Source: Callorhinus ursinus | Taxonomy: Eukaryota > Chordata > Mammalia > Carnivora > Otariidae | DNA: 64,000 nucleotides | Direction of reading: 5' to 3' | NCBI RefSeq assembly: GCF_003265705.1 | Contig: NW_020313005.1 | Span: forward strand, 13,657,311 to 13,721,310 | In this document: piece by piece, positions 24,839 to 36,957 of the stretch | How the letters are laid out: each line of letters begins with the position of its first letter | Position numbering within the stretch: position 1 is the stretch's first letter | Notes under the pieces: generated by a model | What the model was told of the DNA's origin: nothing | Database searches by the model: none | What the model saw: only the letters and a program-made list of their open reading frames with translations | Program-made: the position numbers and the translations under genes

Positions 24839-25842
24839 TCGGTTTTTGGATGAAATGTTCTTTATATATCTTTTAGGTCCATCTGGTCTAATGTGTCATT
24901 CATAGACAATGTTTCTTTGTTGTTTTTCTATCTGGATGATCTATCCATTGATGTAAATGTAGTGTTAAAGTCCCTTATTATTGTTGTTATGTCAATTTCT
25001 TTCTTTATGACTGTTAATAGTTGCTTTATGTATTTGGATGCTCTCAAATTGTGTGTATAAATATTTACAGTTGTTATAACTTCCTCCTAGATTTTTCCTT
25101 TATCATTATGTATTTTCCTTATCTCTTGTTAAAATCTTTGTTTCAAAGTCTATTTTGTCTGACATGAGTATTGCTATCTAGGTTTCTTCTGATATTCATT
25201 TGCACGGTAAATATTTTTCCATCCCTTCTTTTTCAATCTGCGTGTGTTTTTAGGTCTGAAGTGAGTCTTTTGTAGGCAGCATGTAGATAGGTCCTGCTTT
25301 TTCATCCATTCAGTCACCCTATGTCTTTTGATTAAGCATATAGTCCATTAGTCCATTTACATTTGAGGTAATTACTGATAGATATGTAATTATTGTCATT
25401 TGTTACTTGATTTATGGTTGTGTTTGTAGTTCTTCTTTGTTTCTTCTCTTGCCCTCTTCTCTTGTGGTTTGATCATTTTCTTTAATGTTATGCTGGATTC
25501 CTTTCTCTTTATTTTTCATGTATCTATTATAGGTTTTTGATTTGTGGTTACCATTAGGTTCAAATCACATCTTATACATATAGTAGTCTATATACATTGA
25601 TGTCACCTAAGTTTGAACCCATTCTAAAAGCACTAAATTAATTATTACCCCCTTCTGTTTTATATTTAATGTCATACTTTATATCCTTTTATTTTGTAAA
25701 TGCCTTGACTTATTTTTATAGATATAATTGATTTTACTGCTTTTGGGCTTTAACCTCCATACTAGTTTTATAAGTGATTAATCTACTACTTAGTATATGT
25801 TTGCATTAATCATGAAATTTTTCCTTTTATAATTTTCTTTTA

Positions 25843-26168
25843 TTTTTTTAATTTTATTTTACTATGTTATGTTCATCACCATACATCACATCATTAGTTT
25901 TTGATGTAGTGTTCCATGATTCATTGGTTGCATATAACACCCAGTGCTCCATTCAATACATGCCCTCTTTAATACCCATCACCAGGCTAACCCTTCCCTC
26001 TAAAACCCTCAGTTTGTTTCTCAGAGTCCATAGTCTCTCATGGTTCATCTCCCCCTCGGATACCCCCCCTTCATTTTTCCCTTCCTACTATCTTCTTTTT
26101 TTTTTTAGCATATAATTTATTATTTGTTTCAGAGGTACAGGTCTGTGATTCATCAGCCTTACACAATT
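25843..26168 (-). mobile_element. 5'-truncated L1 insertion (3'UTR only)
   Basis: Antisense L1 3'UTR: T-rich tail, GTTCATCACCATACATCACA, distal module, T-run and the start of the proximal module. It is inserted into the ORF2/ORF1 spacer of the old L1, which continues at 26169. The flanks AATTTTCTT and AATTCTT suggest a short, imperfect target-site duplication. Confidence 0.85.
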
Positions 26169-26280
26169 CTTATTCCTGTATATGACCTTTTCTTTCCACT
26201 CAAAGAATTCCCTTTAATATTTCTTATAAGACTGGTTTAGTGGTGATGAACTCCTTTAACTTTTGTTTGTCTGGTTAACT

Positions 26281-26459
26281 TTTTTTTTTTAGGGAGAGAT
26301 AGAGGGGGAGAGGCAAAGAGAGAGGGAGAGAGAACATCTTAAGCAAGCTCCACACCCAACATGGAGCCTGACATGGGGTTTGATCTAGCAACCCTGAGAT
26401 CACGATCTGAGCCAGAATCAAGAGTCAGACGCTTAACTGACTGAACCACCCAGGCTTTC
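26281..26459 (-). mobile_element. Old Can-SINE, first of a target-sharing pair
   Basis: Diverged reverse-strand SINE (head CCTGGGTGGTTCAGTCAGTT, CT-rich tail). CTGGTTAACT flanks it perfectly at 26271-26280 and 26460-26469. The right copy was then reused by the next SINE. Confidence 0.9.
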
Positions 26460-26473
26460 CTGGTTAACTCTTT

Positions 26474-26724
26474 TATGTATTCATGTATTTATCTGTGTGT
26501 GCATGTATGTATGTATTTATTTATTTAAAGATTTCATTTACTTATTTGATAAAAAGAGAGAAAGATAGCACAAGAAAAGGAAGCATCAGGCAGAGGAAGA
26601 GGGAGAAGCAGGCTTCCTGCTAAGCAGGAAGTCCTATGCCAGGCTTGATCCCAGGACTCAGGAAACATGACCTGAGCTGAAGACAGATGCTTAACTGACT
26701 GAGCCACCCAGGCACCCCATTCCC
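26474..26724 (-). mobile_element. Can-SINE, second at the same target
   Basis: Reverse-strand SINE (GGGGTGCCTGGGTGGCTCAG) with a long tail that has become a TGTATGTATTTATTTATTTA-type microsatellite. CTGGTTAACTCTTT lies at 26460-26473 and 26725-26738, a perfect 14-bp duplication whose left copy is also the right duplication of the previous SINE. Confidence 0.92.
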
Positions 26725-26797
26725 CTGGTTAACTCTTTATCTCTCCCTGTATTCTGAATGATAATTGTTCCAGGTAGAGTATTCTTGGTTGCAGGGT

Positions 26798-26826
26798 TTT
26801 TTTGTTTGTTTGTTTGTTTGTTTTTT
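26798..26826. repeat. (TTTG)n simple repeat
   Basis: Five to six TTTG units within T-rich DNA of the old L1. Confidence 0.9.
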
Positions 26827-26956
26827 GCTGGTTTGTTTTGTACTTTGAATATTTCATGCCACTTTCTTCCAGTCTGCAGTGTTTCTGCTGAAAAATCCAC
26901 TGATAGGCTTATGTGGTTTCCTTTGTATATAACTGTTTTCTTTTCTCTTGCTGCTT

Positions 26957-27154
26957 TTTTTTTTAAGATTTTTTTATTTATTCATTTGACAGAGAGAGAG
27001 ACAGCGAGAGAGAGAATACAAGCAGGGGGAGTGGGAGAGGCAGAAGCAGGCCTCCTGCTGAGCAGGGAGCCCAAAGCGGGGCTCAACCCCAGTAACCCAG
27101 GATCATGACCTGAGCTGAAGGCAGATGTTTAATGACTGAGCCACCCAGGTGCCG
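26957..27154 (-). mobile_element. Can-SINE in old L1 ORF1
   Basis: Reverse strand starts GGCACCTGGGTGGCTCAGTC and ends in the AATAAATAAAAAAATCTTAA tail. Flanks TCTTGCTGCTTTT and TCTTTCTGCTCTT form an imperfect target-site duplication. Confidence 0.93.
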
Positions 27155-27321
27155 CTCTTTCTGCTCTTAGAATTCTCTCTTTATCACTACTTTTTGCAAT
27201 ATTTATTATTATGTTTCTTGGTGTGGACTTTCTTGGGTTGATTTTGTTGGAGGCTCTCTGAGCTTCCTGGATCTAGATATCTGTTTCCTACCTCCAATTA
27301 GGGCAGTTTTTAGCTATTATT

Positions 27322-27503
27322 ATTATTTTTTAAGATTTTATTTATTTATTTGACAGATAGAGACACAGCGAGAGAGGGAACCCAAGCAGGGGGAGCAGAC
27401 TTCCCACAGAGCAGGAAGCCCGATGTGGGGCTCGATCCCAGGACCCTGGGATCATGACCTGAGCCGAAGGCAGACACTTAATGACAGAGCCACCCAGGTG
27501 CCC
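27322..27503 (-). mobile_element. Can-SINE in old L1 ORF1
   Basis: Reverse strand GGGCACCTGGGTGGCTCTGT to an AAATAAATAAAATCTTAAAA tail. AGCTATTATT at 27312-27321 and 27504-27513 is a perfect 10-bp target-site duplication. Confidence 0.95.
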
Positions 27504-27989
27504 AGCTATTATTTTTTTTTTTAATAAGTTTTCTTCCTTCCTCTCTCTTTGCTCTCCTTCTGGAATCCCTGTAATGCAAATGTTATTTAGCTTGATGATG
27601 TTGCTGAATTCCCTTAACCTATTCTCATTTATTTATTATTCTTGTTTTCCTTTTTCTCTTCCAGTTGGTTACTTTCCATTACACTGTCTTCCAGGTCACG
27701 GATCCATTTTCTGCCTCCTCTAATCTGCTGTTGATTCCCTCTAGTGTATTTTTTTTATTTCAGTTGTTGATTTCTTCATCTCTGACTGGTTCCTTTTTAT
27801 GTTTTCTATCTCTTTGTTGATAATCTCACTGAGATTATCCACTCTTTGCACACGTCCAGTGAGTATCTTTACGACCATTTCTTTGAATTCTTTATGAGGC
27901 ATATTGCTTATCCCCATTTCGTTTAGCTCTTTTGCTGTGGTTTTGTCCTGTTCTTTCATTTGGTACATACTCTTGCCTTTTCATTTTGC

Positions 27990-29372
27990 CTAACTCTCTG
28001 TGTTTGTTTCTATGTATTAGGAAAATCAGCTATGTTTTTTGATCTTGAAAGTAGTGGCCTTATGAAGAAGAGATCCTATGGTGCTCTGTAGCACAATGCC
28101 CTCTGTTCACCAGAACCAGGTGTTCCAGGGGTGTCTTCTATGTAGGTTGTTTGTGTCCTACTGTTATGGCTGAGTTGTGTTTGCCTTCAGTACAGTCAGC
28201 TTCAGTGGCCCATTTTGACTGTTGTGGGCACACCAAGCAGGATTTGGTCCCCGTGCTGTTAATAGGTCAGTCTGGGGTTGCCACAAGCTTATATTTGGGC
28301 AGTCAGCCATCAGACCAGATGTCTGCCCTCAGCTATTCTTCCAGGGCTGCAGTTGCCCCAAAATGTAGGGCACTGCCTTACCTTGTCCTGAGAAGCTTTT
28401 GTTTGTTGGCACAGCCAGAAGTCAGACCAGATGCCTACTGGGCTGCAGATGCACTGATTGACAGGGTACCAACTCTGCACTGCTGGTTATAAGGTTCAGT
28501 TGCTGGGACCGTAAGTGCACAGGTGTGTGCTATTATTTTCCTTCTTCCCAGGGCAGGAGTCACTTTGGAGTGATGTCTGTCCCTGCCAGGGCTGCTTGCA
28601 GGGCATGTCAGGTCAGAACCTGCTTTGGGGGGATACCTGCTGAGTGAGGTGGGTGGATGGGATGGAGTCACAGGAGAATGTGGGTGTGGGGTATGCAATT
28701 TTAGCAAGTTAAAAGGGAAGTGTTCACAATTGTTCCCTCAAGTGTTCAGCTATCTAGGCTGGAAAGTGGAACGGGGGGGTGAAGCAATGATACCTCCTAG
28801 CTTTTTTAAAGATCCCTCCCCCTCCAGCACACATAATATTAGTAAATAAATCTCCCTCATTTATATCCCTGGCACTTTTCAAACTGCTGTTTCTATGTTT
28901 ATCTTGGTGAGGTTATTTATTATGTTGGCTTTTTAAGGGCAGGGAATCAGTTACCTCTTGCTCTCTGCTTCTCCCAGAGCTAAGCCTGCTGGCTTTTAAA
29001 GTACTTGACATTAGGTCCCACTGATTGTAAACACTCTAGAAGTTGAGCCCTACCAGTTTTTAAAGTCAAATGTTAGGGGGACTCATCTTTCCAGGGCAGG
29101 TCCCCTCCACCTGGGGTGACTGGGGTGGAGTCTGATCATTTTTCCTTCTCCACTTGTGGTATCCCTCCTGTTTGTGGTTAGTCTTATTGAGGACTTGGTT
29201 CCCAACTACCATTTTCCATGTGGCCTCCTTTCTATAATTAATTGTGGAAAACCTATTCTGCCAGTCTTTGGGTTGTTTTCAGAGTTAGTTGCACTGATGT
29301 AGCTGTTATCTCAATATATTTGTGGGATGAGGTGAGCTCAGAATACTCTTACCCTGCCATCTTCCCAGAAAT
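27990..29372 (-). promoter_or_regulatory. Old L1 5'UTR
   Basis: Noncoding GC-richer part between ORF1 and the L1 5' terminus, with the same landmark order (GTGGCCTTATGAAGAAGAGA, CTGTTCACCAGAACCAGGTG) as the 5'UTR at 50.6-51.9 kb. Open frames such as 28151-28492 are chance frames in this region. Confidence 0.72.
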
Positions 29373-29427
29373 TTTTAACTGGATATGATTTTAAATTTAT
29401 CCTTCACTTCATATTTTGCTTTGGTCC

Positions 29428-29655
29428 TTAGTGTGATGAAATGCATCATTAAGAGCCAGAACTGTGTTCAAGTTTTTGTCCTGATGTGTACAAACTGTGC
29501 AGTGTTAGTAGCTGGTTAATCTCCACAGGATTCAAGAAAATGGGAATTAAAAAATAGGGATAAAATTAATACTTACTTGAATGGTTATTGTGTGGACTAG
29601 AAATAATATATGTAAATTGCTTTGCACAGTGCCTAAATGATTTATAAATTCATAT
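29428..29655 (+). repeat. MIR SINE
   Basis: Old tRNA-derived MIR in plus orientation: CATTAAGAGCCAGAACTGTG start region, AGTAGCTGGTTAATCTCC middle, AAAATAGGGATAAAATTAAT and TTGCACAGTGCCTAAATGA end region all fall in the order of the MIR consensus. Diverged, as expected for its age. Confidence 0.78.
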
Positions 29656-30559
29656 CAAACCAAAACTAGTAATTAGAAAAAACACATTTTCTACATATAA
29701 CAGCAAACAGATCTTTCCATAAAATTTATTAATCAATTCTATTTGAGAGTATTAGATCTATAATAAACACATAATAAAATTTTTTACAGCTTACTTCAAA
29801 ATATGTTTTCAGAAATCTACTCAACCCATAATCTGTCATATATTGGCTTATGGTCTCTTGCATTTAGGATAAAATCTATTGCTTATGTAATTATAGTATA
29901 ATTTGTAAAAAGATATAGCAAATCTTATAATCTAAAAGCTATGCTAAAATCTTAGCATATTATCATGTATTGGTATATTGTTATTGTATACTAGAAAAAG
30001 GCCTTATATTTCCCACAAGTAACAACTAATTTCTGAAGGAATCTGTAGTTTTTTATATATTTAATGAATTTGAGTGTGGTAACTTTAAAACCTTGTTTAT
30101 TAAGAAAAGCACTTTGTCTAACTTTCTACTGTCAAATATTTCCTTTTATACATCTTTAGCTTTAATTTCTCACTGCACTCTGGCTACCTGTACCCTCCCC
30201 CTCAACAATTCCAGCTACACTAAGGTCCAATTTGATGTTCTTAGCCATTTTTCTAATTCTTCATTACGATGCTGGGCATCATTCCTTCTTAACGAAAGAG
30301 CCCAAAGGCCTTGCTCTTCAAGAAGTTCTGGCTAAATCTGCCCTTTTTCAAATCTGACAGTATGAAATTTGATCAAAATTGTTCATTCTGTATAATTTTA
30401 TATTCCAGCAATTATCTATTTCTAAGAACCACCATATCTTACTGCTTCCTCTCCCTACCTCAATCTATCAGTTTATCTCTTCAGCATGAAACTTGATTTC
30501 TGTCTCTATCTAAGGCTAATCTCATGTGCTTCTCAATCTTGAGTTAGTTTTAAAACATG
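29656..30559. other. Single-copy-like DNA, possibly with L2 scraps
   Basis: AT-rich. About 30150-30330 has L2-like wording (CTCACTGCACTCTGGCTACC) but too weak to call. The frames 30093-30335 and 30311-30496 have no recognisable domain. Confidence 0.4.
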
Positions 30560-31265
30560 TCTGCGAATGTTTTTACATTCCTCCTACAAAAGAGTCTGAT
30601 TCCCCTCTCCTTGAACTTGGGCAGTCTTTGTGACTCACTTCTAATGTGTTGGATGAGAAGCAGAATAATTTCTTTTTTTTTTTAAAGATTTTATTTATTT
30701 GTGAAAGAGTGAGAGATAGAGAGCAAGAGCAAGTGCACACACAAGCAGGGGAAATGGCAGGCAGAGGGAGAAGCAGCCTCCCCCTGAGCAAGGAGCCTGA
30801 TGTGGGACTAGATCCCAGGACCCTAGGATCACGACTTGAGCCAAAGGCAGACGCTTAACTGGCTGAGCCACCCAGGCATCCTGAAGCAGAATCACTTCTA
30901 AGGCTAGGTTAGAAAAGGTAACTCAGCTTCTACCTATGTCCCTATCTTGAGACACAGGTCTTAGAAGCTCTGAAATGACATATAAGAAGTCTGGCTAAAG
31001 TTTCTAGCCAGAGAGAATATACGGAGGCCATAGAGATGGAGATGTCCAAGAAGCTCCAGCTGTTGTAGCCTCCATCAGTTTGAGTCTTTTGTGTCAACCA
31101 CCAGGCATGTTCGTGTACAAAAAACTTCAGGTGATTCTAGTCCATAGCTTTTGAGCTCCCCCAAATGACTGAGTGGGGTAAAAGTGAGGTATCTCTACTT
31201 AGTTCTGCTCACAAATTGCAGATTTGTGAGCAAATTAATATAACTTGTTAATTCTGACTGCTTCA
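30560..31265 (+). mobile_element. MaLR-type LTR (MLT1-like) with a SINE inside
   Basis: Sense-oriented old ERVL-MaLR LTR. The landmarks CCCCTCTCCTTGAACTTGGG, CCAAGAAGCTCCAGCTGTTG, CAACCACCAGGCATGTTCG and TTCAGGTGATTCTAGTCCAT follow the MLT1 order. A Can-SINE splits it near 30667. Both ends are eroded and no paired LTR or internal region is seen, so this is a solo LTR or fragment. Confidence 0.62.
30668..30882 (-). mobile_element. Can-SINE inside the MaLR LTR
   Basis: Reverse strand GGATGCCTGGGTGGCTCAGC to an AAATAAATAAAATCTTTAAA tail. GAAGCAGAAT at 30657-30666 and 30883-30892 is the target-site duplication. Confidence 0.95.
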
Positions 31266-32532
31266 TTGCCGTGAACTTCAATCTCTTACTTCTCAGCTCA
31301 GAGATCACACTGGCTTATCTTTCCAGTATCATATTTTGAATATGCCTTCATGGGGATGCTTGGGAAAATATGGTGCTCCCATGTGCCTCTTTCCCCCCCC
31401 CACAAATCACAACTCGTAACTTTTTTGAAATTGTGTATAGCAGAAAGGTGAGTTCACTATCTGTTACATCACTATGACAAGAAGTGGGGCTTTTATTAAG
31501 ACAAATTCATAACACATTAATTTACTTTAATGAAGATAAAATTAAAAGGCAGAAAATCCCTGCTGGGAGAAAAATAGTTATACCATGAAGTCTTTTTATT
31601 TATTACAGGAGACTGCAAGAAATATTTCTTGGTAACTTTAATCACATAAAAACTTTTTTCATCTTGTTTAACTTCTGAAAAGTTGCAATAGATAAAATGC
31701 AGAAATTAAATTTTCCCCTTAAGTGATGTGAAATACTATATTTTGAGGGTTTACTAACATATGAAGGTCACCGTGACATTTTTGTGAGCTGCTTAACATT
31801 TTATGATCTTTTCAAATAAAATTTTAATATAGTTTTTTATCTCTGTAGTTAAAGAGTGATGAAATGAGAAAATCATAGATACAGTGTCACTTTTCTACAA
31901 GATATTTAGAAACATTTTGTTTTGAAACTTTTCCATTTTATATATACAAATCAATTAAAGTTATTGCTTAGCTTTCTTTGGAATGGCTCTCTGAATTTAA
32001 TTGCTACTAAACTAATTTTGCTTTCTGGAACTGTTTTGCTGTTATAATTGTAACATATTAGTTATATGGTAAACAACCAAGGTGGCACACAGCTACTCTA
32101 AATTCTGTACAGTAATTATACTAGTTAGAAACTAGCTCAGGAAAGGTGGGCTGTTAAATGAAAATTTAGTAAGTACTAAAATCTGAGTCAAAACTAACTT
32201 TTCTATTCAAGATATACATCAAATGTAGATTGACAAGACCAGGCAAAGAGTTTAAAATTTTTTTTAGTTTTTCAGCATGAAACAAAAACAACCTGAGAAA
32301 AGTATCTCTTCGTAATTATTACTAGCACACTAATGCATCTGAAAAATAGTACTAAATGCCCTATAAGTGAAAGAAAAAGAAAAATTAAATAAGACAATCA
32401 TGAGAGATAAAAATCACATAAAAATAAAAAAAAACATGTGTTTCAATAAAAACATAATAGAAAATGAAAAGAATGGAATCTGGAAGACCTACATAATGAA
32501 TGACATATTTTGGCTATCATATGTAATTTGAT
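31266..32532. other. Single-copy AT-rich DNA
   Basis: No exon, RNA gene or repeat recognised. It includes a 10-C run near 31394. Confidence 0.5.
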
Positions 32533-32547
32533 GAGGTAACTGCTTCT

Positions 32548-33014
32548 TTTTTTTAAATTTTTTATTGTTATGTTAATCACCATACATTACATCATTAGTT
32601 TGTGATGTAGTGTTCCATGATTCATTGTTTGTGCATAACACCCAGTGCTCCACGCAGAACGTGCCCTCCTTAATACCCATCACCAGGCTAACACATCCCG
32701 CCACGTCTGTCCCCTCTAGAACCCTCAGTTTGTTTTTCAGAGTCCATCGTATCTCATAGTTCGCTCCCCCTCCGATTTACTCCCCTTCATTCTACTCTCC
32801 TGCTATCTTCTTCTTCTTCCTTTTTTTCTTCTTAACATATATTGCATTGTTTGTTTGTTTCAGAGGTACAGATCTGTGATTCAACAGTCTAGCACAATTC
32901 ACAGTGCTCACCATAGCACATACCTTCCCCAATGTCTATCACCCAGCCACCCCATCCCTCCCACACCCCACCACTCCAGCAAAACTCAGTTTGTTTCCTG
33001 AGATTAAGAATTCC
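32548..33014 (-). other. L1 3'UTR, two-module form
   Basis: From ORF2 outward: a proximal module (reverse strand with GGGATGGGGTGGCTGGGTGA), an internal A-rich tract near 32820-32835, then the distal module (ACTCTGAAAAACAAACTGAG) and the tail. The internal tract matches the place where the element at 9852 ends. Confidence 0.88.
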
Positions 33015-36000
33015 TCATATCAGTGAGGTTATATCATACTTGTCTTTCTCTGATTGACTTATTTCACTCAGCATAACACCCTCCAGTTCCATCCACTTCG
33101 TTGCAAATGGCAAGATCTCATTCCTTTTGATGGCTGCATAATATTCCATTGTGTATATATACCACTTCTTCTTTATCCATTCATCTGTCGATGGACATCT
33201 TGGCTCCTTCCACAGCTTGGCTATTGGGGACATTGCTGCTATAAACATTGGGGTGCGGGTCCCCTTTCGGATCCCTATATTTGTATCTTTGTGGTAACAA
33301 CCCAGTAGTGCAATTGCTGGATTGTATGGTAGCTGTATTTTCAACTGTTTGAGGAACCTCCATACTGTTTTCCAGAGCGGCTGCACCAGCTTGCATTCCC
33401 ACCAACAGTGTAGGAGCGTTCCCCTTTCTCCGCATCCCTGCCAACATCTGTCGTTTCCTGACTTGTTAATTTTAGCCATTCTGACTGGTGTGACGTGATA
33501 TATCATTGAGATTATGATTTGGATCTCCGTGATGCCAAGCAATTTTGAGCACTTTTTCATGTGTCTGTTGGCCATTTGGATGTCTTCTTAGGAAAAAAGT
33601 CTGTTCATGTCTTCTGCCCATTTCTTGATTGGATCATTTGTTCTTTGGGTGTTGAGTTTGATAAGTTCTTTATAGATTTTGGATACTAGCCCTTTATCTG
33701 ATATATCATTTGCAAATATTTTCTCCAATTCTGTCGGTTGCCTTTTAGTTTTGTTGGCCATTTCTTTTGCTGTGAAAAGGTTTTTATCTTGATGAAATCC
33801 CAACAGTACATTTTTGCCTTTGCTTCCCTTGCCTTTGGTGATATTTCTAGGAAGAATTTGCTGAGGCTGCGGTAGAGGAGGTTGCTGCCTGTGTTCTCCT
33901 TTAGGATGTTGATGGACTTCTGTCTCAGGTTTAGGTCTTTCAACCATTTGGAGTCTATTTTTGTGTGCGGTGTACGGGAATGATCGAGTTTCATTCTTCT
34001 GCATGTGGCCGTCCAATTATCCCAACACCATTTGTTGGACAGACTGTCTTTTTTCCATTGGATATTATTTCCTGCTTTGTCAAAGATGAGTTGACCATAG
34101 AGATGAGGGTCCATTTCTGGGCTCTCTATTCTGTTCCATTGATCGATGTGTCTGTTTTTGTGCCAGTACCATACTGTCTTGATGATGACAGCTTTGTAAT
34201 AGAGCTGGAGGTCCGGAATTGTGATGCCGCCAGCTTTGCTTTTCTTTTTCTCCATTCCTCTGGCTATTCGGGGTCTTTTCTGGTTCCATACAAATTTAAG
34301 GATTCTTTGTTCCATTTCTTGAAAAAAGTGGATGTATTTTGATGGGGATTGCATTGAATGTGTAGATTGCTCTAGGTAGCATTGACACCTTCACAATGTT
34401 TGTTCTTCCAATCCATGAGGATGGAAAGTTTTTCCATTTCTTTGTGTCTTCCTCAATTTCTTTCATGAGTATTTTATAGTTTTCTGAGTACAGATCCTTT
34501 GCCTCTTTGGTTAGATTTATTCCTAGGTATCTTATGGTTTTGGGTACAATTGTAAATGGGATCGACTCCTTAAATTGTCTCTCTTCTGACTTGTTGGTGT
34601 ATAGGAATGCCACTGATTTCTGTGCATTAATTTTATATCCTGCCACTTTACTGAATCCCTCTATGAGTTCTAGCAGTTTTGGGGTGGAGTTTCTTGGGTT
34701 TTCCACATAAAGTATCATATCATCTGCAAAGAGTGAGAGTTTGACTTCCTCTTTGCCGATTTGGACGCCTTTGATTTCTTTTTGATGTCTGATTTCTGTG
34801 GCTAGGACTTCTAATACTTTGTTGGATAGCAGTGGTGATAATGGACATCCCTGCCGTGCTCCTGCCCTTAGGGGGAAAGCTCTCACCTTTTCCCCATTGA
34901 GAATGATATTCGCTGTAGGTTTTTCATAGATGGCGTTTATGATATTGAGGTATGTACCCTCTATCCCTATACTCTGAAGAGTTTTGATCAAGAAAAGATG
35001 CTGTACTTTGTCAAATGCTTTTTCTGCATCTATTGAAAGGATCATATGATTCTTGTTCTTTCTTTTGGTAATGTACTGTATCACGTTGATTGATTTGTGG
35101 ATGTTGAACCAACCTTGCAGCCTAGGATAAATTCCACTTGGTCATGGTGAATAATCCTTTTAATGGAGTGTTGGATCCTATTGGCTAGTATTTTGGTAAG
35201 AATTTTTGCATCCATGTTCATCAAGGATATTGGTCTGTAATTCTCCTTTTTGATGGGGTCTTTTTCTAGTTTTGAGATCAAGGTAATGGTGGCCTCATAA
35301 AATGAGTTTGGAAATTTTCCTTCCATTTCTATTTTTTGGAACAGTTTCAGGAGAATAGGTATTAATTCTTTTTAAATGTTTGGTAGAATTCCCCTGGGAC
35401 GCCATCTGGCCCTAGGCTTTTGTTTGTTGGGAGATTTTTGATGACTGTTTCAATTTCCTTAGTGGTTATAGGTCTGTTCAGGTTTTCTGTTTCTTCCTGA
35501 TTCAATTTTGGTAGTTGATACATCACTAGGAATGCATCCATTTCTTCCAGGTTATCAAATTTGCTTTCATAAAGTTGCTCATAATATGTTCTTATAATTT
35601 TATTTATTTGATGTTGGTTGTGATCTCTACTCTTTCATTCATGATTCTGCTGATTTGGGTCATTTCTCTTTTCTTTTTGATAAGTCTGTCCAGGGGCTTA
35701 TCAATCTTGTTATTTCTTTCTAAGAACCAGCTCCTAGTTTCATTGACCTGTTCTACTGTTCTTTTGGTTTCTGTTTCATTGATTTCTGCTCTGATGTTTA
35801 TTATTTCTCTTCTCCTGCTTGGTTTAGGCTTTTTTGCTCTTTTTTCTCTAGCTCTTTTAGGTGTTTGGTTAGGTTGTGTATTTGAGACCCTTCTCGATTC
35901 TTGAGAAAGGCTTGTATTGCTATCTACTGTCCTCTTAGGACTGCCTTTGCTGTATCCCAAAGATTTTGAACAGTTGTGTTTTCATTTTCATTAGTTTCCA

Positions 36001-36876
36001 TGAATTTTTTTAAATTCTTCTTTAATTTCCTGGTTGACCCATTCATTCTTTAGTAGGATGCTCTTTAGCCACCATGTATTTGAGTTCTTTCCGACTTTCC
36101 TCTTGTGATTGAGTTCTAGTTTCAAAGCATTGTGGTCTGAAAATATGCAGCGAATAATCCCAATCTTTTGGTACCGGTTGAGACCTGATTTGTGACCTAG
36201 GATGTGATCTATTCTGGAGATTGTTCTATGGGCACTAGAGAAGAATGTGTATTCCATTACTTTGGGATGGAACGTTCTGCATATGTCTGTGAAGTCCATT
36301 TGGTCCAGTGTGTCATTTAAATTCTTTATTTCCTTTCTGATCTTTTGTTTAGATGTTCTGTCCATTTCAGTGAGGGGGGTGTTAAATTCCCCCATATTAT
36401 TGTATTGTTGCCGATGTGTTTCTTTGCTTTTGTTATTAATTGCCTTATATAATTGGCTGCTCCCATGTTAGGAGGTAGATATTTACAATTGTTAGATCTT
36501 CTTGTTGGGTAGACCCTTTAAGTAGTCTATAGTGTCCTTCCTCATCTCTTATTACAGTCTTTGGTTTAAAATCGATTTTGTCTGATATAAGGATTGCCAC
36601 CCCAGCTTTCATTTATTGTCCATTAGCATGGTAAATGGTTTTCCACCCCTCACTTTCAAATTGGGGGGTGTCTTTGAGTCTAAAATGAGTCTCTTGCAGA
36701 CACCATATTGTCACTTTCAAATTGGGGGTGTCTTTGAGTCTAAAATGAGTCTCTTGCAGACACCATATTGATGGGTTTTGTTTTTTAATCCACTCTTATA
36801 GCCTGTGTCTTTTGATTGGGGCATTTAGCCCATTTACATTCAGGGTAACTATTGAAAGATATGAATTTCGTACCAT
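33015..36876 (-). pseudogene. L1 ORF2 (endonuclease-RT), broken
   Basis: L1 ORF2 makes the target-nicking endonuclease and reverse transcriptase used for target-primed insertion. Open pieces from 5' to 3': 36395-35991 (endonuclease, SSAHRTISRIDHILG), 35960-35604, 35326-35081, 35084-34296 (262 codons: RT motif A Asp at residue 19, RQG of motif B at 77-79, FADD of motif C at 119-122), 34354-33686 (222 codons) and 33575-33015 (186 codons, C-terminal Cys region). The RT catalytic residues are intact within that piece, but frameshifts separate it from the rest. A 60-bp duplication lies in the endonuclease part. Total span matches about 1,290 codons, a normal length. Confidence 0.94.
36651..36771. 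repeat. 61/60-bp tandem duplication in L1 ORF2
   Basis: 36651-36711 and 36712-36771 are the same sequence apart from one G in a G run. Other copies (14.15 kb, 16.45 kb, 22.2 kb) carry only one unit, so the duplication is private to this L1 and arose after or during insertion. Confidence 0.95.
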
Positions 36877-36957
36877 TGTATATCCTGTAAGGTGACTGTT
36901 ACTGTATATTGTCTGAGTTCCTTTCTGGTCTATGCTGCTTTTAGGTTCTCTCTTAGT

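Larger units (their letters stand above)
26175..27985 (-). pseudogene. Old L1 ORF1 remnant split by SINEs
   Basis: The C-terminal part is recognisable near 26740-26940 (the antisense of the ETLQTGRKWHEIFKV stretch), and the N-terminal part is an open piece at 27741-27968 (75 codons, Lys/Glu-rich, ending in a coiled-coil-like NSEIINKEIENIKRN-type region). Four SINE insertions and frameshifts destroy it. Confidence 0.78.
24839..29372 (-). mobile_element. Old L1 (L1M-type), 5' half, with nested insertions
   Basis: Antisense old L1 from the endonuclease region to a 5'UTR ending at CTTACCCTGCCATCTTCCCA (reverse strand GGGAAGATGGCAGGG, the 5' terminus). It abuts the preceding old L1 without spacer. 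It is interrupted by an L1 3' end (25843-26168) and four SINEs. ORF1 lies at about 26170-27985 and the 5'UTR at about 27990-29372. Confidence 0.85.

Noticed and set aside
34296..35084. 262-codon open frame as a candidate gene
   Set aside because: It is the RT part of L1 ORF2, flanked by frame breaks within a full-length L1.
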